A stretch of 5,633 nt of DNA from Lachnospiraceae bacterium. Lineage in GTDB: Bacteria > Bacillota_A > Clostridia > Lachnospirales > Lachnospiraceae. This document shows, piece by piece, positions 1 to 4,783 of this stretch (its first letter is position 1; each line of letters begins with the position of its first letter). The DNA lies in NCBI GenBank assembly GCA_017958935.1, contig JAGDBR010000397.1:1-5633 (forward strand). The letters are read 5' to 3'. The position numbers and the translations under genes are program-made. The notes below the pieces were generated by a model. It made no database searches. It was not told the origin of the DNA and was given only the letters and a program-made list of their open reading frames with translations.

Positions 1-39
1 AGAAAGCGCCGGGCCTTCCGGCGGCGTCCGGCGCTTTCT
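1..39 (-). terminator. Intrinsic terminator of the isomerase-like gene
   Basis: A perfect 12-bp inverted repeat pairs AGAAAGCGCCGG (1-12) with CCGGCGCTTTCT (28-39), and a G-T wobble plus one C-G pair can extend it inward to leave an 11-base loop. Read on the - strand it begins 12 bases after the stop codon of the leftward gene and its 3' arm ends in CTTTCT, the usual GC-stem plus T-rich shape of a Rho-independent terminator. The rest of any T tract lies outside the window. The symmetric stem could also stop a rightward transcript, so it may be bidirectional. Confidence 0.75.
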
Positions 40-51
40 CCGCGGTCTCCT

Positions 52-1251
52 TCAGCCCTTCGCAGCGTTCAGCAGTTCGAAGAACGCCATAACTTCGGCC
101 GCGTGCTTTCCCTTGCACAAAATATGGTGGTTTCCGATCGGATCCGTCAGGAAATAAGTGAAGTCGTCCAGGCGGACGCGGACCTGCGTGCGGCAGAGCA
201 TGTCGCTGAAAGGCGTTTCCAGGATCTCTCCCTCACAGACGTAATAACGCGACAGGTCGCCGGCGCATTTGAACAAGGTGCAGCTGCCCGGATCGAAGCT
301 TCCCTGCACTGCCGCGCCGATCCCCGACTCGAAGTGCGTGTTCAGGCAGAAGCGGGCGGGCATCGTGACGGGCAGAGTGCAATGGGCGAACGTCGCCGTG
401 CCTTCTTTCGTGTCGAATCGGCTCGGATTGCACATGAACAGGTCTTCTCCGGTGAGGCTCTTCAGGACCGCCATCGACAGCAGCGCCGGCATGTCGCCTT
501 CGCAGGCGGCGCAGATCCCTTCGCTGTTCAGGATCGACAGCGCGAGGCACCCGGTCGAATGCACGGTATCCAGAAGGTCGAAGCAGCGCACGGAGACCCC
601 GGAAAGGCCATGGCGCTCTGTAAGGCGCTTGACGGCGCCGTAGATCCAGAGCGCTTTCTCCACTTCGGCGGGGTCGAAGGGCAGTGCCTTGAAGCGCGCC
701 GTATAGGCGTTTTCCTCGTAACGGCGCTGTCCGATCTCCGAAAGCAGCTCCTCCATGGGGATGTCCGCGGTCCGAAGGCCCAGTTTCCGCTCCAGCGCGG
801 CAGGATCGCACCTGCTTGCGATCAGCCAGTCCGAGGGTTTCCCGATGCAGCCGAGTTTCCGGCCGCGCAGCGCGTCCATGGCCCGGTGCGCGGCGCAGAG
901 CGCGCGGATCTTTTCCGCGACGGACACGGGGTCCCCGTGCAGGATCCTGCCGGCGCCGCCGTTCTGCTTCAGGTAGCTTAAGATTTCCATCGAAGCGGCC
1001 AGCGAATTGGCTTCGCCGCTCGTCAGGATATAGCATTCACGGTCTTTCAGGCGTTCGAAGACTTCCAGAAAATAGCCTTCGCTGCCGCCGGACGCGACGT
1101 AGAGGAGGGCGAACGGCGCCTGAAGATACGTATCCAGGCCGGTCTGCCGGAGTTCTTCCCCGAGCGCATCCTCCACCTCCCGGACGAAGCGCGACATGCG
1201 CGTATCGGACGCTTGTGAAAGCGGACTTTTGATCCGGTAATAAACGATCAT
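52..1251 (-). CDS. L-fucose isomerase-related protein (COG2407-like), function unknown
   Basis: This 399-residue protein resembles the fucose/arabinose isomerase superfamily, sugar ketol isomerases that use a metal ion. The first ~125 residues look like the Rossmann-like N-terminal part (hydrophobic strands near 48-53 and 73-78). A GKPSDWLIAS motif sits at 137-146. The C-terminal part carries VRCFDLL (221-227), CEGD (250-253), AHCTLP (289-294), NTHFESG (304-310) and GNHHIL (373-378). By analogy with the Glu, Asp and His metal ligands of FucI, acidic residues near 225-228 and 251-253 and His374/375 are candidate ligands, though this is unaligned inference. It is much shorter than E. coli FucI (591 residues) and lacks a recognisable substrate signature, so the substrate is unknown. 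The ATG at 1251 is chosen over GTG at 1257 because AAGGAG (1262-1257) overlaps that GTG and stands 5 bases before the ATG. No signal peptide is seen, so it is probably cytoplasmic. It diverges from dnaA. Confidence 0.72.
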   Translation of the reverse strand: MIVYYRIKSPLSQASDTRMSRFVREVEDALGEELRQTGLDTYLQAPFALLYVASGGSEGYFLEVFERLKDRECYILTSGEANSLAASMEILSYLKQNGGAGRILHGDPVSVAEKIRALCAAHRAMDALRGRKLGCIGKPSDWLIASRCDPAALERKLGLRTADIPMEELLSEIGQRRYEENAYTARFKALPFDPAEVEKALWIYGAVKRLTERHGLSGVSVRCFDLLDTVHSTGCLALSILNSEGICAACEGDMPALLSMAVLKSLTGEDLFMCNPSRFDTKEGTATFAHCTLPVTMPARFCLNTHFESGIGAAVQGSFDPGSCTLFKCAGDLSRYYVCEGEILETPFSDMLCRTQVRVRLDDFTYFLTDPIGNHHILCKGKHAAEVMAFFELLNAAKG

Positions 1252-1256
1252 GATCA

Positions 1257-1262
1257 CTCCTT
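1257..1262 (-). promoter_or_regulatory. Ribosome binding site deciding the isomerase-like start
   Basis: Read on the - strand, AAGGAG lies five bases before the ATG at 1251. Its last G is the first base of the in-frame GTG at 1257, so that GTG cannot be the start served by this site. The protein therefore begins two codons after the longest open frame. Confidence 0.75.
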
Positions 1263-1281
1263 GTTCCGTAGGGTCATTCTG

Positions 1282-1312
1282 CGGCGGCAGGCCGTCGGAA
1301 GCGTTGCCGCCG
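1282..1312 (-). repeat. GC-rich hairpin in the leader of the isomerase-like gene
   Basis: CGGCGGCA (1282-1289) and TGCCGCCG (1305-1312) form an 8-bp inverted repeat with a 15-base loop. If the TATAAT at 1323-1318 is the -10 box, the leftward transcript would begin at about this hairpin, placing it at the very 5' end of a leader of roughly 60 bases. Such a structure could stabilise the mRNA. In the + direction it is followed by CTTTATT, but there is no + strand gene there that needs a terminator. Confidence 0.5.
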
Positions 1313-1317
1313 GCTTT

Positions 1318-1346
1318 ATTATACCGAAGGAACGCGCCCGGGGAAA
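1318..1346 (-). promoter_or_regulatory. Candidate sigma-A promoter of the isomerase-like gene
   Basis: On the - strand a perfect TATAAT lies at 1323-1318. Seventeen bases upstream, TTTCCC (1346-1341) is only a 3/6 match to the -35 consensus. The predicted start near 1311 gives a leader of about 60 bases. The -10 box is convincing and the -35 box is weak, so strength or activator dependence cannot be judged. Confidence 0.45.
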
Positions 1347-1411
1347 GCCCGTTTTTCGATACGTGCAGAAAAACCTGTTTCGGGGAAAAATACAGGGCGG
1401 GAGCGAAATGA

Positions 1412-1453
1412 ATATCAACAGGGTATCAACATGTTTTCAACAGACTTTTCACA
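1412..1453 (+). repeat. Four tandem DnaA-box-like sites, 11-base period
   Basis: ATATCAACA (1412-1420), GTATCAACA (1423-1431), TTTTCAACA (1434-1442) and CTTTTCACA (1445-1453) start exactly 11 bases apart and face the same way. Against TTATCCACA they match 7, 7, 7 and 6 of 9 positions. The first three share the core TCAACA. A spacing of about one helical turn puts all sites on the same face of the DNA, which suits cooperative loading of a DnaA filament. Identification as DnaA sites is inference from sequence and place. Confidence 0.65.
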
Positions 1454-1476
1454 AAAATGGACCTATTCGCCGAAAA

Positions 1477-1508
1477 GAATCAACATTTTGTTTAATACCT
1501 GTTGAAAA
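1477..1508. repeat. Pair of opposed TCAACA-type DnaA-box-like sites
   Basis: GAATCAACA (1477-1485, + strand) faces TTTTCAACA (1508-1500, - strand) across 14 AT-rich bases. The second is identical to the box at 1434-1442. CAACA and TGTTG form an inverted repeat. The pair follows the 11-base array and precedes the candidate upstream promoter of dnaA. Confidence 0.5.
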
Positions 1509-1512
1509 CCCG

Positions 1513-1542
1513 TTGGAATTTTCATTCATAATATGCTACAAT
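1513..1542 (+). promoter_or_regulatory. Candidate upstream dnaA promoter with extended -10
   Basis: TTGGAA (1513-1518, 4/6 to the -35 consensus) is followed after 18 bases by TACAAT (1537-1542, 5/6 to the -10 consensus). TG at 1534-1535, one base before the hexamer, makes it an extended -10 element. A transcript from near 1549 would have a leader of about 250 bases that reads through the second box group. No other downstream gene fits, so it would be a second dnaA promoter. Confidence 0.4.
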
Positions 1543-1579
1543 CCAGTAAGACACTGACTTTTTCATCTACAAAGGCGAC

Positions 1580-1612
1580 CATTTGTTCTATCGTCATTTT
1601 GTGAACGAAATG
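1580..1612. repeat. Imperfect inverted repeat in the dnaA upstream region
   Basis: CATTTGTTC (1580-1588) pairs with GAACGAAATG (1603-1612) through nine base pairs with one bulged G (1607) and a 14-base loop. It would lie in the leader of a transcript from the candidate promoter at 1513-1542. No T tract follows, so it is not a typical terminator. The role is unknown. Confidence 0.35.
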
Positions 1613-1672
1613 CGGTGGAAAACAGCGTCTCCCCGGCGTCCGTGCACTTTTTTAAAAGCATAAACAGAAATC

Positions 1673-1710
1673 TTATTCACTTTATCAACATACTTTTCCA
1701 CGGTGGATAA
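1673..1710. repeat. Promoter-proximal DnaA box cluster
   Basis: Four sites are packed together: TTATTCACT (1673-1681, 7/9), TTATCAACA (1682-1690, 8/9), TTTTCCACG (1694-1702, 7/9) and, on the - strand, TTATCCACC (1710-1702, 8/9). The last two face each other and share G1702, forming a near-palindrome of TTTTCCAC-G-GTGGATAA. These are the best boxes upstream of dnaA and end 21 bases before its -35 box, which fits both origin binding and self-repression. Confidence 0.75.
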
Positions 1711-1731
1711 CCTTTCTCCCCCTGAATTTCC

Positions 1732-1760
1732 TTTACTTTTCAACCGTCCTGTTTTATAAT
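1732..1760 (+). promoter_or_regulatory. Main dnaA promoter (sigma-A type)
   Basis: TTTACT (1732-1737, 4/6) and a perfect TATAAT (1755-1760) are 17 bases apart, the ideal spacing. Transcription would start near 1767 and give a 33-base leader before the dnaA ATG at 1800. A degenerate box, TTTTCAACC (1737-1745), overlaps the end of the -35 element and the spacer, so DnaA bound there could block RNA polymerase. That regulation is inferred from known dnaA autoregulation. Confidence 0.75.
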
Positions 1761-1786
1761 ATAAACGTCATTATGCCTTCTATTTC

Positions 1787-1795
1787 AGAGGTGAT
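1787..1795 (+). promoter_or_regulatory. Ribosome binding site deciding the dnaA start
   Basis: AGAGGTGAT, continuing as GAGGTGATC, is a long complement to the 3' end of 16S rRNA and stands just before the ATG at 1800. The in-frame ATG at 1773 is only about six bases from the predicted transcription start and has no such site, so 1800 is the start. Confidence 0.8.
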
Positions 1796-1799
1796 CACC

Positions 1800-3170
1800 A
1801 TGTTAAACGAATTGAAAGAAAACTGGCAGAAAATCAAGGAGCGGCTGCGCGACGAATACGAGATCACGAACGTTTCCTACACGACCTGGATCGACCCTTT
1901 GGAGGTCTACGACATCCAGGACGGGATCATCGAGATCGTCTTCACGGGCGGCGCCAATGACTTCGCCATCAACTACATTACGAAACGGTATGCGCTTCCT
2001 TTCCAGGTCACGATCGAGGAAATGACGGGCATTCAGGGCCTCGTGCGCTTCATTCAGGAGCCGAAGGACCATGCGAACGTCCTGTTCGGCCGGGACAGCG
2101 AGCGCATCGACGCGTCTTCCTTCAGTTTTCCGGCGACGAAGCTGAACCCGAAGTACACCTTCGACACGTTCGTCGTCGGCGCGAACAATAAATTCGCGCA
2201 CGCGGCGTCTCTTTCCGTCGCGGAATCTCCGGGGCATGAGTACAACCCGCTGTTCATCTATGGCGGCCCCGGTCTCGGAAAGACGCATCTGATGCATTCG
2301 ATCGCGCACTTCATCCTGGAAAACAATCCGAAGTCCCGCGTGCTCTATGTGACCGCGGAAGTCTTCACGAACGAGGTCATCGACTCGATCCGCAACAAGA
2401 ACGGCGTCACGATGAAGGAATTCCGGAACAAGTACCGGAACATCGACGTCCTGCTGATCGACGACATCCAGTTCATTATTAATAAGGAAGCAACGGAAGA
2501 GGAATTCTTCAATACGTTCAATTTCCTGTACGAGAACAGGAAGCAGGTTGTTCTGTCCTCCGACCGGCCGCCGCGCGATTTCAGTTCCCTGCCGGAGCGG
2601 CTGATCAGCCGTTTCCAGATGGGCCTGACCGTGGACATCACGCCGCCGGATTACGAAACGCGCATGGCGATCCTCCGCAAGAAGGAAGAGAACGACGGCT
2701 ATACGATCGACAACGAGATCATCGAGTATATCGCGAAGAACATCAAGACGAACATCCGCGAGCTCGAAGGGGCGCTGACGAAGATGTACGCGTATTCGAC
2801 GCTGAATCCGAACACGCCGCTGACGCTGGACCGCGCCGTCGAGAACCTGAAGGATTTCATCCATCCGGACGCGGAACGCCAGCTGACGCCAGAGCATATC
2901 ATCAACGTCGTCGCAGAGCATTTCGCGGTGCGGCCGGAAGACATCAAGTCGCAGAAGCGGACGCGCGAAGTCGTACTGCCGCGCCAGATCGCGATGTACC
3001 TGATCCGCCGGCTGAACGATCTGCCGCTCGTCAAGGTCGGCGCGCTGCTCGGCGGCCGCGATCATTCGACGATCATTCACGGTTTCGAAAAGATCGATCA
3101 CGCGATCTCGGTCGACCAGAACATGTCCGAAACGATCGAAATCCTGAAAAAGAAGCTGCTCCAGCAGTAA
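1800..3170 (+). CDS. dnaA: Chromosomal replication initiator protein DnaA
   Basis: DnaA binds origin boxes, assembles an ATP-dependent filament, melts the origin and recruits the helicase loading machinery. The 456 residues, a normal length, show the four-domain plan. An N-terminal interaction domain covers about 1-80 (ENWQKIKERL near the start, SYTTWIDPL near 26-34). A short linker follows, then an AAA+ core with Walker A GGPGLGKT (155-162), Walker B LLIDD (218-222), sensor 1 SSDRPP (253-258), box VII RLISRF (267-272, arginine finger Arg271) and sensor 2 NIRELEGAL with Arg320. The C-terminal DNA-binding domain has PRQIAMYL (394-401) and the signature GGRDHSTIIH (418-427). The Ser in DHST replaces the Thr of E. 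coli, a change I recall as common in Clostridia. All key residues are present. It starts at ATG 1800 and lies between two box-bearing regions, the hallmark of a bacterial origin. Confidence 0.98.
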   Translation: MLNELKENWQKIKERLRDEYEITNVSYTTWIDPLEVYDIQDGIIEIVFTGGANDFAINYITKRYALPFQVTIEEMTGIQGLVRFIQEPKDHANVLFGRDSERIDASSFSFPATKLNPKYTFDTFVVGANNKFAHAASLSVAESPGHEYNPLFIYGGPGLGKTHLMHSIAHFILENNPKSRVLYVTAEVFTNEVIDSIRNKNGVTMKEFRNKYRNIDVLLIDDIQFIINKEATEEEFFNTFNFLYENRKQVVLSSDRPPRDFSSLPERLISRFQMGLTVDITPPDYETRMAILRKKEENDGYTIDNEIIEYIAKNIKTNIRELEGALTKMYAYSTLNPNTPLTLDRAVENLKDFIHPDAERQLTPEHIINVVAEHFAVRPEDIKSQKRTREVVLPRQIAMYLIRRLNDLPLVKVGALLGGRDHSTIIHGFEKIDHAISVDQNMSETIEILKKKLLQQ

Positions 3171-3193
3171 ACAAGGCATCGTTTTGAACCTTC

Positions 3194-3215
3194 TTTTACA
3201 CAACTATTGTGAAAA
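3194..3215. repeat. Inverted repeat just after dnaA
   Basis: TTTT-A-CACAA (3194-3203) pairs with TTGTG-AAAA (3207-3215) around a 3-base loop, with A3198 bulged. It begins 24 bases after the dnaA stop codon. The stem is AT-rich and no T tract follows on the + strand, so it is a poor terminator. TTTTACACA (3194-3202) matches the DnaA box at 7/9, so this could be two opposed weak boxes. No other terminator for dnaA was found, and read-through into dnaN is possible. Confidence 0.4.
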
Positions 3216-3332
3216 GACCTGTTCATGACGCGCTGTTTTCTGTTGGCGGACTGTTCATTCTTTCATCCGTCTTTTTGTACAGAGATCCGCGGTAAAGCGG
3301 GAATTTGTGTAAGAAGTGGATTCGGAAAACGT

Positions 3333-3353
3333 TTTTCCATAGCGTTATCCATA
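3333..3353 (+). repeat. Tandem DnaA boxes in the dnaA-dnaN gap
   Basis: TTTTCCATA (3333-3341, 7/9) and TTATCCATA (3345-3353, 8/9) start 12 bases apart in the same orientation and share the ending CCATA. A further TCAACA-type site, TTTTCAACG, lies on the - strand at 3370-3362, and a weak GAATCCACT on the - strand at 3323-3315. These would be the main DnaA anchor for the downstream origin half. Confidence 0.65.
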
Positions 3354-3387
3354 TCGAAAATCGTTGAAAATACGGCAAAAAGGGCGG

Positions 3388-3451
3388 TTTTGCAGAAATT
3401 CACAGCCCCTACTGCTGCTACTACTGACTATATCTATCTTATTTATCTATC
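3388..3451 (+). other. DnaA-trio unwinding element (basal unwinding system)
   Basis: Two very degenerate boxes, TTTTGCAGA (3388-3396) and AAATTCACA (3396-3404), each 6/9, are followed by the GC cluster GCCCC (3405-3409). Then come the triplets CTA CTG CTG CTA CTA CTG (3409-3426), A, and CTA (3428-3430), and an AT-rich TAT/CTA/TTA tract to 3451. The published B. subtilis module has the same order: DnaA boxes, GC-rich spacer, then CTA-type trios (3'-GAT-5' on the strand DnaA binds), then AT-rich DNA. Place and orientation toward dnaN also agree. The trio reading is strong; the proximal boxes are weak. Confidence 0.72.
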
Positions 3452-3458
3452 AAAGGAG
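3452..3458 (+). promoter_or_regulatory. Ribosome binding site deciding the dnaN start
   Basis: AAAGGAG stands 10 bases before the ATG at 3469. It fixes the start there and not at the in-frame TTG at 3364, whose use would add 35 residues translated from origin DNA. Confidence 0.8.
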
Positions 3459-3468
3459 TGGAATCGAA

Positions 3469-4575
3469 ATGAAACTGGTTTGTTCCAAGGATCTTTTAGT
3501 GAAGGGCCTGAATACCGTCCTGCGTGCCGTGCCGGTACGGACCACGATGGACATTTTGAAATGCGTCCTGCTGCAGGCGGATGAAGGCGGTCTGAAGCTG
3601 ACCGCGAACGACACCTCCCTGGGCATTGAAACGCGCATCGCCGCGGACGTGCGGGAGACCGGCTACGTCGCGATCGACGCCGCGCTGTTCTCCTCGATCA
3701 TTAGGAAGCTGCCGGATGCCGATGTCGCGATCGACGCGGACGAGCAGAACGGCATCGTGATCCGCTGCGAGAAAGCGAACTTCAAGATCAGCGGCCGCGG
3801 CGCGGACGACTTCGTCTATCTGCCGGACGTTTCCGCGAACAGCAGCATCCGGATCTCGCAGTTCACGCTGCGCGACATGATCAACAAGGTCATCTTCTCG
3901 ATTTCCGATTCCGATTTAAACGCTGCGATGTCGGGCGTCTACGTCGAGGTGCTCGGAGACAGCATCCGCATGACGACGCTGGACGGCCACCGCATCTCCG
4001 TGCGCGTGAACGAACTGAACGGCGAGTATCCGCGCGTGAGCGCGATCGTGCCCGGCAAGACGTTCATCGACCTGTCGCGCATCCTGAATGCGGACGTCGA
4101 CAAGGAAATGAAGGTCTCCTTCGCGCGCAACCACATCGTGTTCGAATTCGACAGCACGAAGATGGTCTCGCGCGTCATCGAAGGCGAGTATTTCAAGATC
4201 GAGTCGATGCTGCGGGAAGAGCATGAGACGCAGGTCCGCATCAATAAAAAGGAATTCCTGAACTGCCTGGACCGCTCGACGCTGCTGATCAACGAAAGCG
4301 ACAAAAAGCCGGTCATTCTGGACATTCAGGACGATGAGATCAGCATCCATCTGCGTTCGGCCATCGGTTCGATGAACGAACTGATCCCGATCGAGAAGAC
4401 GGGGAAGGACATCAAGATCGCGTTCAACCCGAAGCTTCTGATCGACGCGCTGCGCGTCATCGACGACGAGGAGATCGACGTGTACTTCGTGAAGTACAAT
4501 TATCCGTGCACGATCAAGGATGCAGCGGGCACTTACAGCTACGTGATCCTTCCGGTCAACTTCACGGAGGAGTAA
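3469..4575 (+). CDS. dnaN: DNA polymerase III beta subunit (sliding clamp)
   Basis: The beta clamp forms a ring dimer around DNA and tethers the replicative polymerase and many repair factors. The 368 residues match the normal length of three similar domains of about 120 residues each. Recognisable segments are KLTANDTSLGIET (43-55), GADDFVYLPD (111-120), the TLDGHRIS block (170-177), SRVIEGEYFKIE (234-245), the FNPKLLIDAL block (319-328) and the C-terminal ILPVNF (360-365) typical of clamps. The sequence looks Lachnospiraceae-like from memory, especially VIEGEYFKI and RVIDDEEID. The ATG at 3469 is preferred because AAAGGAG precedes it and the protein then begins MKLVCSKDLL, as clamps do. The stop codon is 2 bases before yaaA, whose ribosome binding site lies inside the end of dnaN, so the two genes are co-translated. 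The gene is intact. Confidence 0.98.
   Translation: MKLVCSKDLLVKGLNTVLRAVPVRTTMDILKCVLLQADEGGLKLTANDTSLGIETRIAADVRETGYVAIDAALFSSIIRKLPDADVAIDADEQNGIVIRCEKANFKISGRGADDFVYLPDVSANSSIRISQFTLRDMINKVIFSISDSDLNAAMSGVYVEVLGDSIRMTTLDGHRISVRVNELNGEYPRVSAIVPGKTFIDLSRILNADVDKEMKVSFARNHIVFEFDSTKMVSRVIEGEYFKIESMLREEHETQVRINKKEFLNCLDRSTLLINESDKKPVILDIQDDEISIHLRSAIGSMNELIPIEKTGKDIKIAFNPKLLIDALRVIDDEEIDVYFVKYNYPCTIKDAAGTYSYVILPVNFTEE
4566..4572 (+). promoter_or_regulatory. Ribosome binding site of yaaA inside the dnaN end
   Basis: GGAGGAG overlaps the last codons of dnaN and stands 5 bases before the ATG at 4578. It selects that ATG over the in-frame upstream ATG at 4506, which lies inside dnaN and has no such site. 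Confidence 0.85.
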
Positions 4576-4577
4576 CC

Positions 4578-4781
4578 ATGGTTTTTGAGATCATCGGGCC
4601 CTACATCAAGCTGGGGCAGCTGCTGAAGGCGGCGAACCTGGTCGAGCTGGGTTCCGACGCGAAAGAAGTGATTCTGAACGGCGAAGTGACCGTGAACGGC
4701 GCCGTTGCTTTGCAGCGCGGAAAAAAGATCGTGCCGGGCGACAGCGTTCAGTTCAACGGCGAAGTCATTGACTGTATTTAA
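4578..4781 (+). CDS. yaaA: S4-domain RNA-binding protein YaaA
   Basis: This 67-residue protein consists almost wholly of one S4 RNA-binding domain. The pattern IKLGQLLKAANLV (10-22), the turn region SDAKEVILNGEVTVNG (26-41) and RGKKIVPGDSVQFNG (47-61) follow the S4 fold seen in ribosomal protein S4 and pseudouridine synthases. The small S4 protein between dnaN and recF is a long-known feature of Bacillota origins (YaaA in B. subtilis). Its exact role is not well defined; a link to ribosomes or RNA is inferred from the fold. Gaps of 2 bases on both sides place it in the dnaN-yaaA-recF operon. The start at 4578 follows from the strong GGAGGAG and from the usual protein length. Confidence 0.93.
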   Translation: MVFEIIGPYIKLGQLLKAANLVELGSDAKEVILNGEVTVNGAVALQRGKKIVPGDSVQFNGEVIDCI

Positions 4782-4783
4782 AG

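Larger units (their letters stand above)
1252..1799. other. Upstream half of the replication origin (oriC, incA/B-like)
   Basis: This 548-base stretch between the divergent isomerase-like gene and dnaA has no credible gene. It becomes markedly AT-rich from about 1400 and carries many matches to the DnaA box TTATCCACA with one to three mismatches, grouped at 1412-1508 and 1673-1710, with another at 1737-1745. In Bacillota the region upstream of dnaA is the incA/B part of a two-part origin, with the unwinding site downstream of dnaA. The position next to dnaA, the box groups and the trio element at 3409-3451 agree with this. No rpmH coding sequence was found here. Confidence 0.85.
3171..3468. 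other. Downstream half of the replication origin (incC-like)
   Basis: The 298-base gap between dnaA and dnaN holds no credible gene. It carries an inverted repeat, tandem DnaA boxes at 3333-3353, weak boxes nearer dnaN and a trio-type unwinding element. In B. subtilis the corresponding gap is incC and contains the site where strands first separate. No clear promoter for dnaN was recognised here; TTGAAA at 3364-3369 has no -10 partner at a suitable distance. dnaN is probably transcribed at least partly from the dnaA promoters. Confidence 0.8.

Noticed and set aside
103..981. A 292-codon + strand open frame opposite the isomerase-like gene
   Set aside because: The - strand frame has coherent family motifs, a ribosome binding site, a promoter and a terminator. 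The + frame has none of these.
1261..1557. A 98-codon + strand open frame in the upstream origin region
   Set aside because: It starts at TTG with no ribosome binding site, crosses the DnaA box array and has no recognisable protein pattern.
1631..1680. A possible rpmH remnant: the - strand reads KVHG near the GTGCAC at 1642-1647
   Set aside because: Flanking codons do not match ribosomal protein L34 and there is no start codon with a ribosome binding site, so the four residues are coincidence.
1803..3203. A 466-codon open frame on the - strand covering nearly all of dnaA
   Set aside because: It is an antisense shadow made by the GC-rich codon pattern of dnaA. Its product is an arginine, valine and aspartate-rich string with no family motifs, while dnaA is unmistakable.
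3285..3301. Small hairpin CCGC-GGTAAA-GCGG as a dnaA terminator
   Set aside because: Only four pairs and no following T tract.
3364..3392. TTGAAA as the -35 box of a dnaN promoter
   Set aside because: No -10-like hexamer lies 16-18 bases downstream; the sequence there is GC-containing and does not fit.
3916..4350. Antisense open frames opposite dnaN
   Set aside because: Codon-bias shadows with no motif, no ribosome binding site and no independent context.
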